Both the position numbers and the translations under genes were made by a program. Positions 53,281 to 62,679 of a DNA stretch of 64,000 nucleotides are shown here, in pieces. Location of the stretch: assembly GCA_900543695.1 (NCBI GenBank), contig UQSG01000002.1, positions 62,001 to 126,000 of the forward strand, written 5' to 3'. Source of the DNA: an uncultured Clostridium sp. GTDB taxonomy: Bacteria; Bacillota; Clostridia; UBA1212; UBA1255. Position 1 is the first letter of the stretch. Each line of letters opens with the position of its first letter. The notes beneath the pieces are model-generated. The model did not search any database. It had not been told where the DNA came from and saw only the letters and a list, made by a program, of their open reading frames with translations.

Positions 53281-54849
53281 TTGGAACAAGAAGAAGCAGC
53301 AAAGCTATTGTCTGATAACTTAAAGAGTATTTTTGCATTTTCCCTGTCAAGGCTTTACGATAGATCGGAAGCGGAAGACTTGACAAACGATATTGTCTGC
53401 GAGGTGTTAAAGTGCGCGCATCGATTAAAAAATGACGACGCTTTTTACGCTTTCATGTGGCGAATCGCGGAAAATACTTTTAAGAAACGGATCCGCAAAA
53501 GCAACTTCCAAACGTTGGAATTTGATGAAGGCTTTGTCGGAACATATTGGACAACGCCTGAAGAGAAATATCTGGAAACAGAAGAACTTCATCTTTTGCG
53601 CCGCGAGTTATCCCTGCTTTCCAAACAGTATCGTGAAATCATTGTCGCTTATTATTTCACCGGTAAAAGCTGTTCTGAAATCTCAGCCGACTTAGGCATC
53701 AGTACTGAAATGGTAAAATATTATCTCTTTAAAACAAGAAAAATATTGAAAGAAGGTATCGGTATGTCGAGAGAATTCGGGGAAAAAAGCTATAATCCCG
53801 GGACTTTTCGTATGGACTTTTGGGGCGATGGAGATAATTCTTGTTATTGGCAGCTGTTTAAGAGAAAGCTACCCGGAAATATTCTCCTCAGCGCTTATTA
53901 CACACCGGTAACGATACAGGAACTGTCTATGGAGCTTGGCGTTGCCGCAGTTTATTTGGAAGATGAAATTGATCTGCTCATGAAGCATGACATTATTAGG
54001 AAAATCGGCGATAAATATCAGACAAACATCGTCATCTTTACGGATGAATACGAGAAAGAATTGGCAACGAAAATCAAACCTGTTTATGAAAAAGCAGCAG
54101 AACAATTTAACGAAAAACTGTCAAATATTCTTCCCACGCTGGAAGCGCTGGATTTCAAAGGAAATGATTATAATCGCAACCGACTGAAATGGACTTTTGC
54201 AAATTTGGCAATGGTTTTTGCCCTGAACCTTTCCGAAGGGATAGGGCGGAAGCGTTTTGGAGATTATCCTCCCCTTTCAAACGGCAGCTACGGATTTGTG
54301 TTCGGGTACGATAACGATTATCAAAATCATCATTTTAACGGTATCTACGGCTATTGCGAGAACAACGACCATACTGCATATTTTTCGGTGGAAAACTATC
54401 GTATCATTGAGAAATGCCAATTTTGGAAGCCTGTAATTTGGGATCAATCAATGGAAGCGATGTGCGACGCCATTCTCGAAAAGACGGCGGACCCGAATAA
54501 TGCTATGCTGCTCAGACTGATCAGCGAAGGGTTTATTTCAAGTCACGAGGGAAAATTATCGACCGAATTTCCCGTATTTTCGGCTGATATGATGGACAAT
54601 ACCATTCTGCCGGTATTAAAACCGTTGGCAGAAGATATTTGCGACTGTATGATCCGGATATGCGACCTTGCTGCGCAAACACTGAAGAATTTTATCCCCA
54701 AAACTTTGTGCAGTAAAGGGGCGCAGCTTGCGTTTATTCATCATCAGATGGACGTTATGGCTTTTATCATTGAAACAATGGTGGACAGGAATTGGCTTGC
54801 CATACCGGAAGGGAATGAAAAGCTTTGCATTTTCGGAGTTAAACGATAA
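53281..54849 (+). CDS. ECF-type sigma factor with large C-terminal domain
   Basis: A 522-residue protein starting at TTG 53281 with GAGGTGAG upstream. Residues about 10-90 are sigma region 2 (SRLYDRSEAEDLTNDIVCEV) and about 105-165 region 4 (GKSCSEISADLGISTEMVKY, helix-turn-helix). Then come about 350 residues of unknown structure, unlike a normal 170-residue ECF factor; the first part (about 205-265) looks like another winged helix (PVTIQELSMELGVAAVYLED). No anti-sigma gene is next to it, so the C-terminal part may sense a signal directly. The flanking genes are decayed or mobile. Confidence 0.85.
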   Translation: MEQEEAAKLLSDNLKSIFAFSLSRLYDRSEAEDLTNDIVCEVLKCAHRLKNDDAFYAFMWRIAENTFKKRIRKSNFQTLEFDEGFVGTYWTTPEEKYLETEELHLLRRELSLLSKQYREIIVAYYFTGKSCSEISADLGISTEMVKYYLFKTRKILKEGIGMSREFGEKSYNPGTFRMDFWGDGDNSCYWQLFKRKLPGNILLSAYYTPVTIQELSMELGVAAVYLEDEIDLLMKHDIIRKIGDKYQTNIVIFTDEYEKELATKIKPVYEKAAEQFNEKLSNILPTLEALDFKGNDYNRNRLKWTFANLAMVFALNLSEGIGRKRFGDYPPLSNGSYGFVFGYDNDYQNHHFNGIYGYCENNDHTAYFSVENYRIIEKCQFWKPVIWDQSMEAMCDAILEKTADPNNAMLLRLISEGFISSHEGKLSTEFPVFSADMMDNTILPVLKPLAEDICDCMIRICDLAAQTLKNFIPKTLCSKGAQLAFIHHQMDVMAFIIETMVDRNWLAIPEGNEKLCIFGVKR

Positions 54850-54860
54850 TACTTAGAGGA

Positions 54861-55177
54861 CGGGGTGCCATTACCGATGGCCCGGATGGATTGAACGCAT
54901 GGAGCGTGCGGGCCTTATCCGGTCTATGTCAAAAAAGGGATGTTCACCTGACAATTCAGCGTGTGAAGGCTTCTTTAGGCGTCTGAAAAATGAAATGTTT
55001 TATGGGCGCTCATGGTCTGGTGTTTCTCTGGATAGTTTCATTCAAGCCCTCAACGATTATATCCACTGGTATAACCATAAACGTATCAAACTGTCCTTGG
55101 GTGGTTTAAGCCCCCTTAAATATAGACATAAGTTGGGCTTTTTTACATAATCTGTCCAACTTTTTGTCCGCACCCCG
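54861..55177 (+). mobile_element. IS3-family insertion-sequence remnant
   Basis: Only the last 95 codons of a transposase remain (54863-55150), reading CHYRWPGWIERMERAGLIRS then MSKKGCSPDNSACEGFF and NHKRIKLSLGGLSPLKY, the C-terminal part of an IS3-type DDE integrase. The first half is absent. The 3' side retains TGTCCAACTTTTTGTCCGCA, an IS3-like end. CGGGGTGC (54861-54868) and GCACCCCG (55170-55177) bracket the remnant as a short inverted pair. Confidence 0.8.
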
Positions 55178-55313
55178 CTCTCCTTTGTTTCTATGGAAGT
55201 TTTCCCTAAGAGAAAAACATCCACATCAAAATCAATATGAAATATTCTCTGATGCGCTGCTTGACATCTTCAATTCGTGTTTCGCATTCTTTAATGGTCA
55301 TATCAGCAGATCC

Positions 55314-56621
55314 TTACACCGTCAACCGTTCCAGTGCGGATATCAGATACAACGGAATATTCAATACCTCTTCGCCGTTCGTTTCGTTCTTCATTGACGT
55401 CTTAACGGAATACTTGGGAGTGTATTTCTTGCGGTATTCGGCAAGAGAACGCGCCTTTACGTTGCGCTCGGATTTTACTTCAACAGGAACGATCTCAGAG
55501 CCGCTCTGCAGGATGAAGTCAACCTCGGCAGTATTACCGCTTGACCAATAATAAAGCGTCTCATCTACCGATTTCACAAGCTCGCAGAGAACGTAATTTT
55601 CGGTAAGCGATCCCTTGAATTCTTTGTAGTTCGGTGTCGCATCCAGGATGACTTCATAGGGAAGCTTAGAGAGCTTACGAAGGATACCGATGTCAGCCAT
55701 ATACAACTTGAACGAAGTATCATCTGCGTAGGACGAAAGTGGAATGAACGGTTTTTCGATCTTGCACACCTTGTATACGAGTCCTGCTGCAATGAGCCAT
55801 TCAAGAGCGTCCTCAAGGTCCTTGGAGCGCCAGCCCTTCTTTACGTGGCTGAAGATGAACTTGGTATTTTGTTTGGCCAGCTGCTCGGGGATAGATCTCC
55901 ATATTGCCGTCAGCTTAGGAAAATCCTTAGTGGGAGCGTGCTTGGCGAAATCAAGCTCATAGCTGTTAATGATGTTTTGCTGCACACGTTCAACCTCTTC
56001 AATATTGTTTGTTTTCTGCCAGGTGGATACAACCTCCGGCATACCACCGGTAATATAATACTGTCTGAGGAATGTGGTTAATTTATCTCCGATCGGTTCG
56101 GGAACGGTATCGCCTTTTTTGAAGTTTTCGATATAATCGGCCAGTGTTTCCGAGCCACACGCACGCAAGAATTCGGAGAAGCTCATCGGGTAGAGCGTCA
56201 GGAAATCAACCTTACCAACAGGGAAGGATAACTGCTTTTGTAACGCAATTCCGAGAAGAGAACCGGCACAGACAATATGATACTCCGGCGCATTCTCGCA
56301 AAAGTATTTCATAGCAGTCAACGCTCTGCCGCATTCCTGAATTTCGTCAAGAATAATAAGGGTTGCACCCGGCTTAATGGATTTACCCAAAAACAATTCG
56401 AGTTCTAAAATGATCCGCTTGGTGTCATAATCCTTTTCGAATACTGAGATCAAGGAATCGGTTTCTTCAAAATTGAAGTATGCTACGTTATCATAATAGC
56501 GATTGCCGAAGTCCTTGAGCAAGTATGTTTTGCCGCACTGTCTGACGCCCTTCAGCACTAAGGGCTTGCGATTTTCTTTTTCTTTCCACACGAGCAATTC
56601 GTAAATAAGAGTACGTTCCAT
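55314..56621 (-). CDS. AAA ATPase with DUF4143 nuclease-like domain
   Basis: A 435-residue protein: AAA_14 domain with Walker A GVRQCGKT (residues 25-32) and Walker B TLIILDEIQECG, then a C-terminal DUF4143 domain ending in EVDFILQSG followed by PVEVKSE, the restriction-endonuclease-like motif. I chose ATG 56619-56621, seven bases after GAGGGG. Such proteins are widespread in accessory regions of gut bacteria, with no settled function. It points towards the IS remnant. Confidence 0.88.
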   Translation of the reverse strand: MERTLIYELLVWKEKENRKPLVLKGVRQCGKTYLLKDFGNRYYDNVAYFNFEETDSLISVFEKDYDTKRIILELELFLGKSIKPGATLIILDEIQECGRALTAMKYFCENAPEYHIVCAGSLLGIALQKQLSFPVGKVDFLTLYPMSFSEFLRACGSETLADYIENFKKGDTVPEPIGDKLTTFLRQYYITGGMPEVVSTWQKTNNIEEVERVQQNIINSYELDFAKHAPTKDFPKLTAIWRSIPEQLAKQNTKFIFSHVKKGWRSKDLEDALEWLIAAGLVYKVCKIEKPFIPLSSYADDTSFKLYMADIGILRKLSKLPYEVILDATPNYKEFKGSLTENYVLCELVKSVDETLYYWSSGNTAEVDFILQSGSEIVPVEVKSERNVKARSLAEYRKKYTPKYSVKTSMKNETNGEEVLNIPLYLISALERLTV

Positions 56622-57213
56622 GCAGTGTCCCCTCGTTTTATATATTAACTTTGCGATCATCTTCTGCAAAATCAATATTTATTATGCACTGTAACGATGC
56701 AAATGTCAATACGTCTGCCTGCGGTCCCGGAAGAGTTTTGAATTTATCGGCGGGGTTCTTATCCAATCATGACACATAAATCAATCCACGTTGTTTATAG
56801 ATGCGCGGCCGCTTCATATTATCTGCAGAAATACTGAGATTGTTTTCTGAAAGCCTATTGACACTTTGCCAGCAAAAACATATCATTACGCATGACAAAG
56901 TGACGATATAGTACGAATTCATTGTTTTGAAGCTATATCCTTGCGGATGTGCTGCCGTTTGCAAAATCTTGTTGCGGTTTGAGAACGATGAAAGAAAATG
57001 TTGAATTATGCGCAGCGGCTATGCTTGGTCTAAGCGGAGTGGCTTTTTGCGCGAATTTACGGAAGCGCTGCCCGTTAAGGCCTATCATCGCTGAATTATC
57101 AATAAGATCGTTTTGGCAGTCACCGGCGCTGAGAAATAAGCAATTATGACGGAAGCAGAATACAATTGCGCCGCTGGTGTGCGACATTCTAAAAGAAGTT
57201 TGGGAGGCATAAA
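56622..57213. other. Gene-free region between the ATPase and helicase genes
   Basis: Nearly 600 bases, AT-rich on the left, with short open frames on both strands that lack ribosome sites and family resemblance. It must hold the divergent promoters for the flanking genes, but I see no clear -35/-10 pair. The helicase ribosome site GGGAGG lies at its right end. Confidence 0.5.
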
Positions 57214-59841
57214 ATGACCGGGTTTGAAAAAGTACAGTTTAGGGGAAGCTTTCGCGATTATCAGAGACGTGTGCTTGAAAATGCTGATCAATATTTGAAA
57301 GATGGAAAAATAAATATTGTGGCCGCTCCCGGAAGCGGAAAGACCGTTCTGGGGCTTGAACTGATCCGCCGTCTTGGTTCTCCTTGTATTATACTCTCAC
57401 CAACAACCGCTATTCGTCAGCAGTGGGGAGAACGCTTCAAAGACCTTTTTCTTGAGAATAAGGATGATTTTGATGCGCTTTTTTCAAGCGACCTTCACAA
57501 CGTAAAGCTGCTGAACTCGGTAACTTATCAAGCGCTATACACTGCAATGGAGAAGGTGCCTTCTGACGGCGATGACGATGCGGACTGTTCGGATATTGAG
57601 ATTTTCAAAATAATGAAAGCCTTTGGAATTAAAACGGTATGTCTTGATGAAGCGCATCATCTTAAGAATGAATGGCAGAAGGCGCTTGAAAAGTTTATAT
57701 CTGCTTTGGATAAAGATGTGAAAATCGTTTCGCTTACGGCCACACCGCCCTATGATTCGGAGCGGGCGGAGTGGAGCAGATATATGAATGTTTGCGGGGA
57801 GATCGATGAAGAAATATTTGTTCCTGAGCTTGTCGGCCAGAATACGCTTTGCCCTCATCAAGATTACATATATTTCAGCTATCCCACCGAAGCTGAGACA
57901 GCAAGCTTTCGCGAATATAAGGAACGCGCGGCCGCTGCGGTCGAGGAGCTGGGAAAGCTGGAACTATTCGATAATATATCACAAGCCTTGAATGCAGAAA
58001 AGGACTATGAAAAATTGTTTTCATCCGTAAAGCAATATGTCGCGCTTGCAACCCTGCTTCACTATTACGGCTTTGAGATCAATAAAAAGCTTATCAGAGA
58101 GCTGACGGCAAAAAGGAGTCTGCCGCTTTTTCAAATGCAGTATGCGGAAACGGCAATTCAATTTCTGCTTGACGGCGATATGATAACGGAGGCGCAGAAA
58201 TCCGAAATCATTGGCGTACTCAAAAAGAACCTGGTCTATGAAAAGCGAAAAGTAACGCTTGACTTAAATGAAAAGCTGAAACGAGCGCTGATTTCATCGG
58301 TCGGCAAATTGGACAGCATAAAAAGGATTGCAAAAGGTGAGATCGATGCTATGGGCAATCGGCTTCGCATGCTTATTCTAACCGATTACATAAAGAAAGA
58401 GAATCTTGCTAAAGTCGCGACTGCGGAAAATTTCAATTCTGTAAACGTGGTCAGCATTTTCGAAACGCTTCGTCGCGAAAATCAAGAGGCAAAAATCGGA
58501 GTGCTTTCGGGAACGCTCGTAATTCTCCCAAAATCAGTTGATCTTTCAGACATCAGTCACAAAAAGGAGGATATTCCAAATACCGACTACCACACCGTCG
58601 CATTCTCAGGCCCAATACACCGTTCTGTCGCCTATGTAGGCAAGCTGTTCGAGGCCGGCAAGATTCAGATCCTTGTCGGAACGAAGTCGCTTCTTGGCGA
58701 GGGATGGGATTCCCCCTGCATCAATTCGCTGATCCTGGCAAGCTTTGTGGGCAGCTTTGTCCTTTCCAATCAAATGCGCGGCCGCGCTATCCGCATTGAT
58801 AAAAATGATCCGGAGAAGTCGGCAAACATCTGGCATCTCGTTACGGTAGAGCCGGCGTATTTGTTTAAGGACAAAGCGCTGGAACGGATTTCCGAATATA
58901 TCAAGCAAGACCATCAAGAACTCGTTTCTTATGACTACGAGATTTTGAAACGCCGTTTTGATTCCTTTATGGGGCCGAATTATACAACGGGCGTCATTGA
59001 AAGCGGAATTGAACGGATTACCACGATAAAGCCGCCTTACGATAAAGCGGGAATTGAAAAGATCAACGCCGAAATGCTGGCGCTGTCTATGCAGCGCGGG
59101 GACGTTAAAAGCAAGTGGCGCGGCGAAGTGGCCGACGGAAGCTTTGCGGTGGGAGTTGAAACGGAAGTCCCAAATGAAAAAAAGGTTCCTGCGTTTACTT
59201 TTATGAATTTTGCGCTTAATGTGATTTTAATTGCGACACAAATTTCCCTGCTGCGTCTTTTGACGAGCCTGCTCGCTCTTAACAATATCCCGATGACAGT
59301 GGGAACGCTTGTAATCATGCTTGTCTTGTCTGCTTTTTTGTATAAGGGCGTCAAGAAAATGGTGCTGCACTCTAATCCGGCAAACTCCATTTCAACCCTC
59401 GGCACTGCAGTTTATAAAACGCTTTGCGAATGCAAACTGATTTCTCCGTCCGCAAAGGTGGAAACAACCGCACACAGGCAGCTGCATTTTGTTGCCCTGC
59501 ATCTGCGTAATGCTTCGATTCACGATCAGAATATTTTCAATACTGCAATGACGGAAATGCTGACTCCGATCGAGAACCCACGATATATCTTAATCGCGAA
59601 GAAAAGCCTGGGGCGGTATAATTATGCGCTTTCGTTTGCGTGCCCTTCAATTATAGGAAAAAAGAAAGAGTATGCTGCGGTGCTTGCGCAGAAGCTAAAG
59701 AATACAACCGGAAATTTCGAGCCTGTGTATACCCACAGAGAGGACGGGCGCAGGCTGATCCTCAAATGCAGAAAACGCTCGTATATCACATTTAATGAAG
59801 AGACCATGAAAAGGAAATATAAAGTTTCCCATTGGAATTAA
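57214..59841 (+). CDS. SF2 DEAD/DEAH-box helicase with membrane segments
   Basis: An 875-residue protein; GGGAGG lies six bases before the ATG. Helicase motifs: Q-like FRDYQRRVL, Walker A AAPGSGKT (37-44), DEAHH (about 145-149), SLTATPPYDSE, GWDSPCINSLILA and QMRGRAIR (about 520-527). The insertion between the two RecA lobes is long (about 180-460). After the helicase part come about 125 residues, then two predicted membrane helices (about 660-715, FALNVILIATQISLLRLLT and TVGTLVIMLVLSAFLY), then a 160-residue C-terminal domain. A membrane-embedded SF2 helicase is unusual. There is no nuclease or methylase nearby; a single-gene anti-phage role is plausible but unproven. Confidence 0.85.
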   Translation: MTGFEKVQFRGSFRDYQRRVLENADQYLKDGKINIVAAPGSGKTVLGLELIRRLGSPCIILSPTTAIRQQWGERFKDLFLENKDDFDALFSSDLHNVKLLNSVTYQALYTAMEKVPSDGDDDADCSDIEIFKIMKAFGIKTVCLDEAHHLKNEWQKALEKFISALDKDVKIVSLTATPPYDSERAEWSRYMNVCGEIDEEIFVPELVGQNTLCPHQDYIYFSYPTEAETASFREYKERAAAAVEELGKLELFDNISQALNAEKDYEKLFSSVKQYVALATLLHYYGFEINKKLIRELTAKRSLPLFQMQYAETAIQFLLDGDMITEAQKSEIIGVLKKNLVYEKRKVTLDLNEKLKRALISSVGKLDSIKRIAKGEIDAMGNRLRMLILTDYIKKENLAKVATAENFNSVNVVSIFETLRRENQEAKIGVLSGTLVILPKSVDLSDISHKKEDIPNTDYHTVAFSGPIHRSVAYVGKLFEAGKIQILVGTKSLLGEGWDSPCINSLILASFVGSFVLSNQMRGRAIRIDKNDPEKSANIWHLVTVEPAYLFKDKALERISEYIKQDHQELVSYDYEILKRRFDSFMGPNYTTGVIESGIERITTIKPPYDKAGIEKINAEMLALSMQRGDVKSKWRGEVADGSFAVGVETEVPNEKKVPAFTFMNFALNVILIATQISLLRLLTSLLALNNIPMTVGTLVIMLVLSAFLYKGVKKMVLHSNPANSISTLGTAVYKTLCECKLISPSAKVETTAHRQLHFVALHLRNASIHDQNIFNTAMTEMLTPIENPRYILIAKKSLGRYNYALSFACPSIIGKKKEYAAVLAQKLKNTTGNFEPVYTHREDGRRLILKCRKRSYITFNEETMKRKYKVSHWN

Positions 59842-59923
59842 AAACATCTGCGATAGCAGAGATTGCTTCCGCGCTTGTGTGCCGCAGCCGCCGGAGCAGC
59901 GCGGTAAAAGCTGCAGAAAGGCA

Positions 59924-59951
59924 TTGCATAATAAAAACGTTTCGTTATAAT
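59924..59951 (+). promoter_or_regulatory. Candidate promoter of the rhamnosidase gene
   Basis: TTGCAT (59924-59929) and TATAAT (59946-59951), 16 bases apart, 48 bases upstream of the start. Confidence 0.5.
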
Positions 59952-59998
59952 TATGGCAGAGCATTCTGCAATAAAGTTTTGATTTGGGAGGAATCAAG

Positions 59999-62524
59999 AT
60001 GGATTTTACGCTATATTGTGACAGCCTAGTCAACCCGATTGTCGTTGACCGTGCGCCGCGTCTTTCCTGGAAACTCGGCGGCGATCCCGCAGGCGTAACC
60101 ACCGGTGTGGCGGATGGTTTTATCCAGACGTCCTATAAGATCTGTGTCGCAACCTGCAGGGAGAAGCTGGCGGAGGCCGATGTATGGTGCAGCGGAGAGG
60201 TTTTTTCGGATCAGAGTGTGGACATAGAGCTTCCGGCGGAGCTGCAAAGTTCAACTCGTTATTGGTGGAACGTGGCGGTTACGGATGCCGCCGGTACCGT
60301 GTATCTCTCAGCGCCGGACTGGTTTGAAACAGGCCTTCTAAACCAGGACGACTGGAAGGCGGAGTGGATCAGCGCCGGCAGCCGTTATATTACGAACTGG
60401 GCCATGCAGTACCGGCGCGAATTTCTGGTTTGCAGCGAGGTTGCGGGGGCGAAGGTATATATCAGCGGGCTTGGCTTTTACGAGCTGACCATCAACGGCC
60501 GAAAGGTTGGAGACCATGTACTGGATCCCGCCATTACGGAGTTTCCGCAGAAGATTTTTTATGTCGGCTATGACGTCACCGACTTACTTCAAAAGGGCGG
60601 CAACGCGCTGGGCGTTGTGCTTGGGGACGGCTGGTACCATCAGTCGCAGCTTATGGAGGGCGGCGGCATTTACGGGGATCCCTGCCTGCTGCTGCAGCTG
60701 GAAATTACTTATAAAAGCGGCGTGAAGCAGTACGTTGTTTCCGATAGCGGCTGGAAGACCTTTTATTCACCGACTACAATGAATAATATCTATGTCGGGG
60801 AGACCTATGACGGACGCATGGAGCAGCCGGGCTGGGATCTTTACGGCTATTGTGAGAACGGCTGGTTCCAGGCGGTGCCGGACAATGCGCCAAAGGGAAA
60901 GCTGGCTCCGCAGCTGATGCCGCCGATCCGCGTAACACAGGAATTAAAGCCCGCGGCAGTGACAATGCCGCAGGATGGTGTCTTTGTGTTCGATATGGGC
61001 AAAAATTTTGCCGGATACGTGCGGCTGAAGGTATTCGGAACGCCCGGCAACGAGGTGGTGATGCGCTTTGGAGAGGCGGTCACGCCGGATGGTATGGTGG
61101 ATGTGGACAGCTCCGGCGTTTTCCATATCCGCGGCGTACAGACCCTGCGCTATATCTTTGGCAAAACGGGCGAGATTGTATGGGAACCGAGGTTTGCCTA
61201 TTTTGGATTCCGCTATGTGGAACTGACCGGCGCGCATGCAAATGTTACGGCAGAAACGCTGACGGGACTGAAGGTTCATACGGACCTTGCGCCTAAGGCG
61301 GATTTTGTCTGCGCCATGCCGATCCTCAATCAGATGCAGGAGCTGTTCCGCAATACCTTTACTTCCAATATTCACGGCATTCCGACGGACTGCCCGGCTC
61401 GTGAAAAGTGCGGCTGGACCGGAGATGCCAATATTATTGCGGATACCTCCATGGTGATGTGGGATGCCCAGCTGTTCTGGGATAAATATATTGACGATAT
61501 TGTCACTGCCCATCGGGAACACGGCGTTTATAACAATGTCGTACCGGGAAAACGCGGCTGCCTTGATACGGTTCCCGCATGGGGTACTGCAATTCTTACG
61601 ATTCCCTGGAATTGCTACCAGGCATACGGCTGCCGTTCTGTTCTTGAAAAATATTATGACGAAATGGCGGCTTACACGGCCTATATGCAGGCCAATACTA
61701 CCGGCTATATCTATAATGACCATCCGTACAAATTAGCGGACTGGTGCGCGCCCTATGGCTACGATTCGGCGCAGCAGTATTTTGAAACCTCTACGGCTTA
61801 TTATTATTACGGGCTCTGCATCATGGCGCAGACGGCTGGTGTGCTCGGCAGGAAAGAGGATGAAAAGCGCTATTCGGATCTGGCGGCAAAGGTCAAGGAG
61901 GTTTTTCTTGCCAAATATTATGATGCGGAGAATCATTGCTACGGGACGCAGACGCTGACCTCGTTCTGTGCGGAACTCGGGCTTTATCCGGAGGGAGAGA
62001 AAGCGGCGATGGCAGACTGGTGCGCCCGGGATATCGTCAGCCATGATTATCACGTTACCTGCGGCCACCTGGGGCTGCGCTACATTTATAAATTTATGTC
62101 GGAATTCGGATACTATGAGGTGCTGGATAAAACGCTCAACAGCAGGACCTATCCTTCCTTCGGCGCGCAGATCGAAATGGGAGCGACCACTCTGTGGGAG
62201 AGCTTCACGCTTTCGACGCACCGCCAATCTCTGAACCATCCCTTTAAGGGCGCTTTCTCACTGTGGCTTTATGAGGATGTGCTGGGGATCAAAAAAACGT
62301 CGCCCGGCTACAAGACCTTTGCGGTTAAGCCTGTGGTGACGCCGATCGTCCCATGGGCAAAGGGAGAGGTGCAGACCGTCTATGGCAAAATCGCTGTGGA
62401 TTACAAGGTTGGCAGCCATTTTCTGGTTACGGTTCCGGCCAATACGACGGCGGAGGTTTACGTCCCTCAGGAGGATGGCTCCTTCCTCAGACATACGCTG
62501 AAAAGCGGCTCCTACAGCCTTTAA
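59999..62524 (+). CDS. Alpha-L-rhamnosidase, GH78
   Basis: An 841-residue enzyme without signal peptide, so probably cytoplasmic. N-terminal sandwich domains (Bac_rhamnosid N; LVNPIVVDRAPRLSWKLGG, then YISGLGFYELTINGRKVGDH), a (alpha/alpha)6 catalytic barrel (about 400-740; DCPAREKCGWTGDANIIAD holds the acid/base pair region) and a C-terminal beta domain. It cuts terminal L-rhamnose from plant glycosides or pectin fragments. ATG 59999 has GGGAGG upstream; an earlier in-frame ATG lies before that site. No transporter or regulator flanks it. Confidence 0.93.
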   Translation: MDFTLYCDSLVNPIVVDRAPRLSWKLGGDPAGVTTGVADGFIQTSYKICVATCREKLAEADVWCSGEVFSDQSVDIELPAELQSSTRYWWNVAVTDAAGTVYLSAPDWFETGLLNQDDWKAEWISAGSRYITNWAMQYRREFLVCSEVAGAKVYISGLGFYELTINGRKVGDHVLDPAITEFPQKIFYVGYDVTDLLQKGGNALGVVLGDGWYHQSQLMEGGGIYGDPCLLLQLEITYKSGVKQYVVSDSGWKTFYSPTTMNNIYVGETYDGRMEQPGWDLYGYCENGWFQAVPDNAPKGKLAPQLMPPIRVTQELKPAAVTMPQDGVFVFDMGKNFAGYVRLKVFGTPGNEVVMRFGEAVTPDGMVDVDSSGVFHIRGVQTLRYIFGKTGEIVWEPRFAYFGFRYVELTGAHANVTAETLTGLKVHTDLAPKADFVCAMPILNQMQELFRNTFTSNIHGIPTDCPAREKCGWTGDANIIADTSMVMWDAQLFWDKYIDDIVTAHREHGVYNNVVPGKRGCLDTVPAWGTAILTIPWNCYQAYGCRSVLEKYYDEMAAYTAYMQANTTGYIYNDHPYKLADWCAPYGYDSAQQYFETSTAYYYYGLCIMAQTAGVLGRKEDEKRYSDLAAKVKEVFLAKYYDAENHCYGTQTLTSFCAELGLYPEGEKAAMADWCARDIVSHDYHVTCGHLGLRYIYKFMSEFGYYEVLDKTLNSRTYPSFGAQIEMGATTLWESFTLSTHRQSLNHPFKGAFSLWLYEDVLGIKKTSPGYKTFAVKPVVTPIVPWAKGEVQTVYGKIAVDYKVGSHFLVTVPANTTAEVYVPQEDGSFLRHTLKSGSYSL

Positions 62525-62547
62525 AAGCTTACTTCTTTATGTTTTCC

Positions 62548-62591
62548 GGGTGCGCCGGGGAGAAATCCTACGGCGCACGATCGTTTTTTTT
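62548..62591 (+). terminator. Terminator of the rhamnosidase gene
   Basis: GTGCGCCG (62550-62557) pairs with CGGCGCAC (62571-62578), followed by GATCG and eight T. Confidence 0.88.
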
Positions 62592-62610
62592 GAAACATTT
62601 AATAAATATA

Positions 62611-62639
62611 TTGACTATATTCGAAAAATATAATATTAT
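62611..62639 (+). promoter_or_regulatory. Candidate promoter of the last gene
   Basis: TTGACT (62611-62616) and TATTAT (62634-62639), 17 bases apart, about 40 bases before the start of the last gene, in very AT-rich DNA. Confidence 0.45.
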
Positions 62640-62679
62640 TTATGTAAATACAGACAATATAAATAAGGATGTGGAAAGA

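Noticed and set aside
56949..57149. 66-codon plus-strand open frame before the helicase gene
   Set aside because: No ribosome site, low similarity to any family I know, and opposing frames of similar length overlap it.
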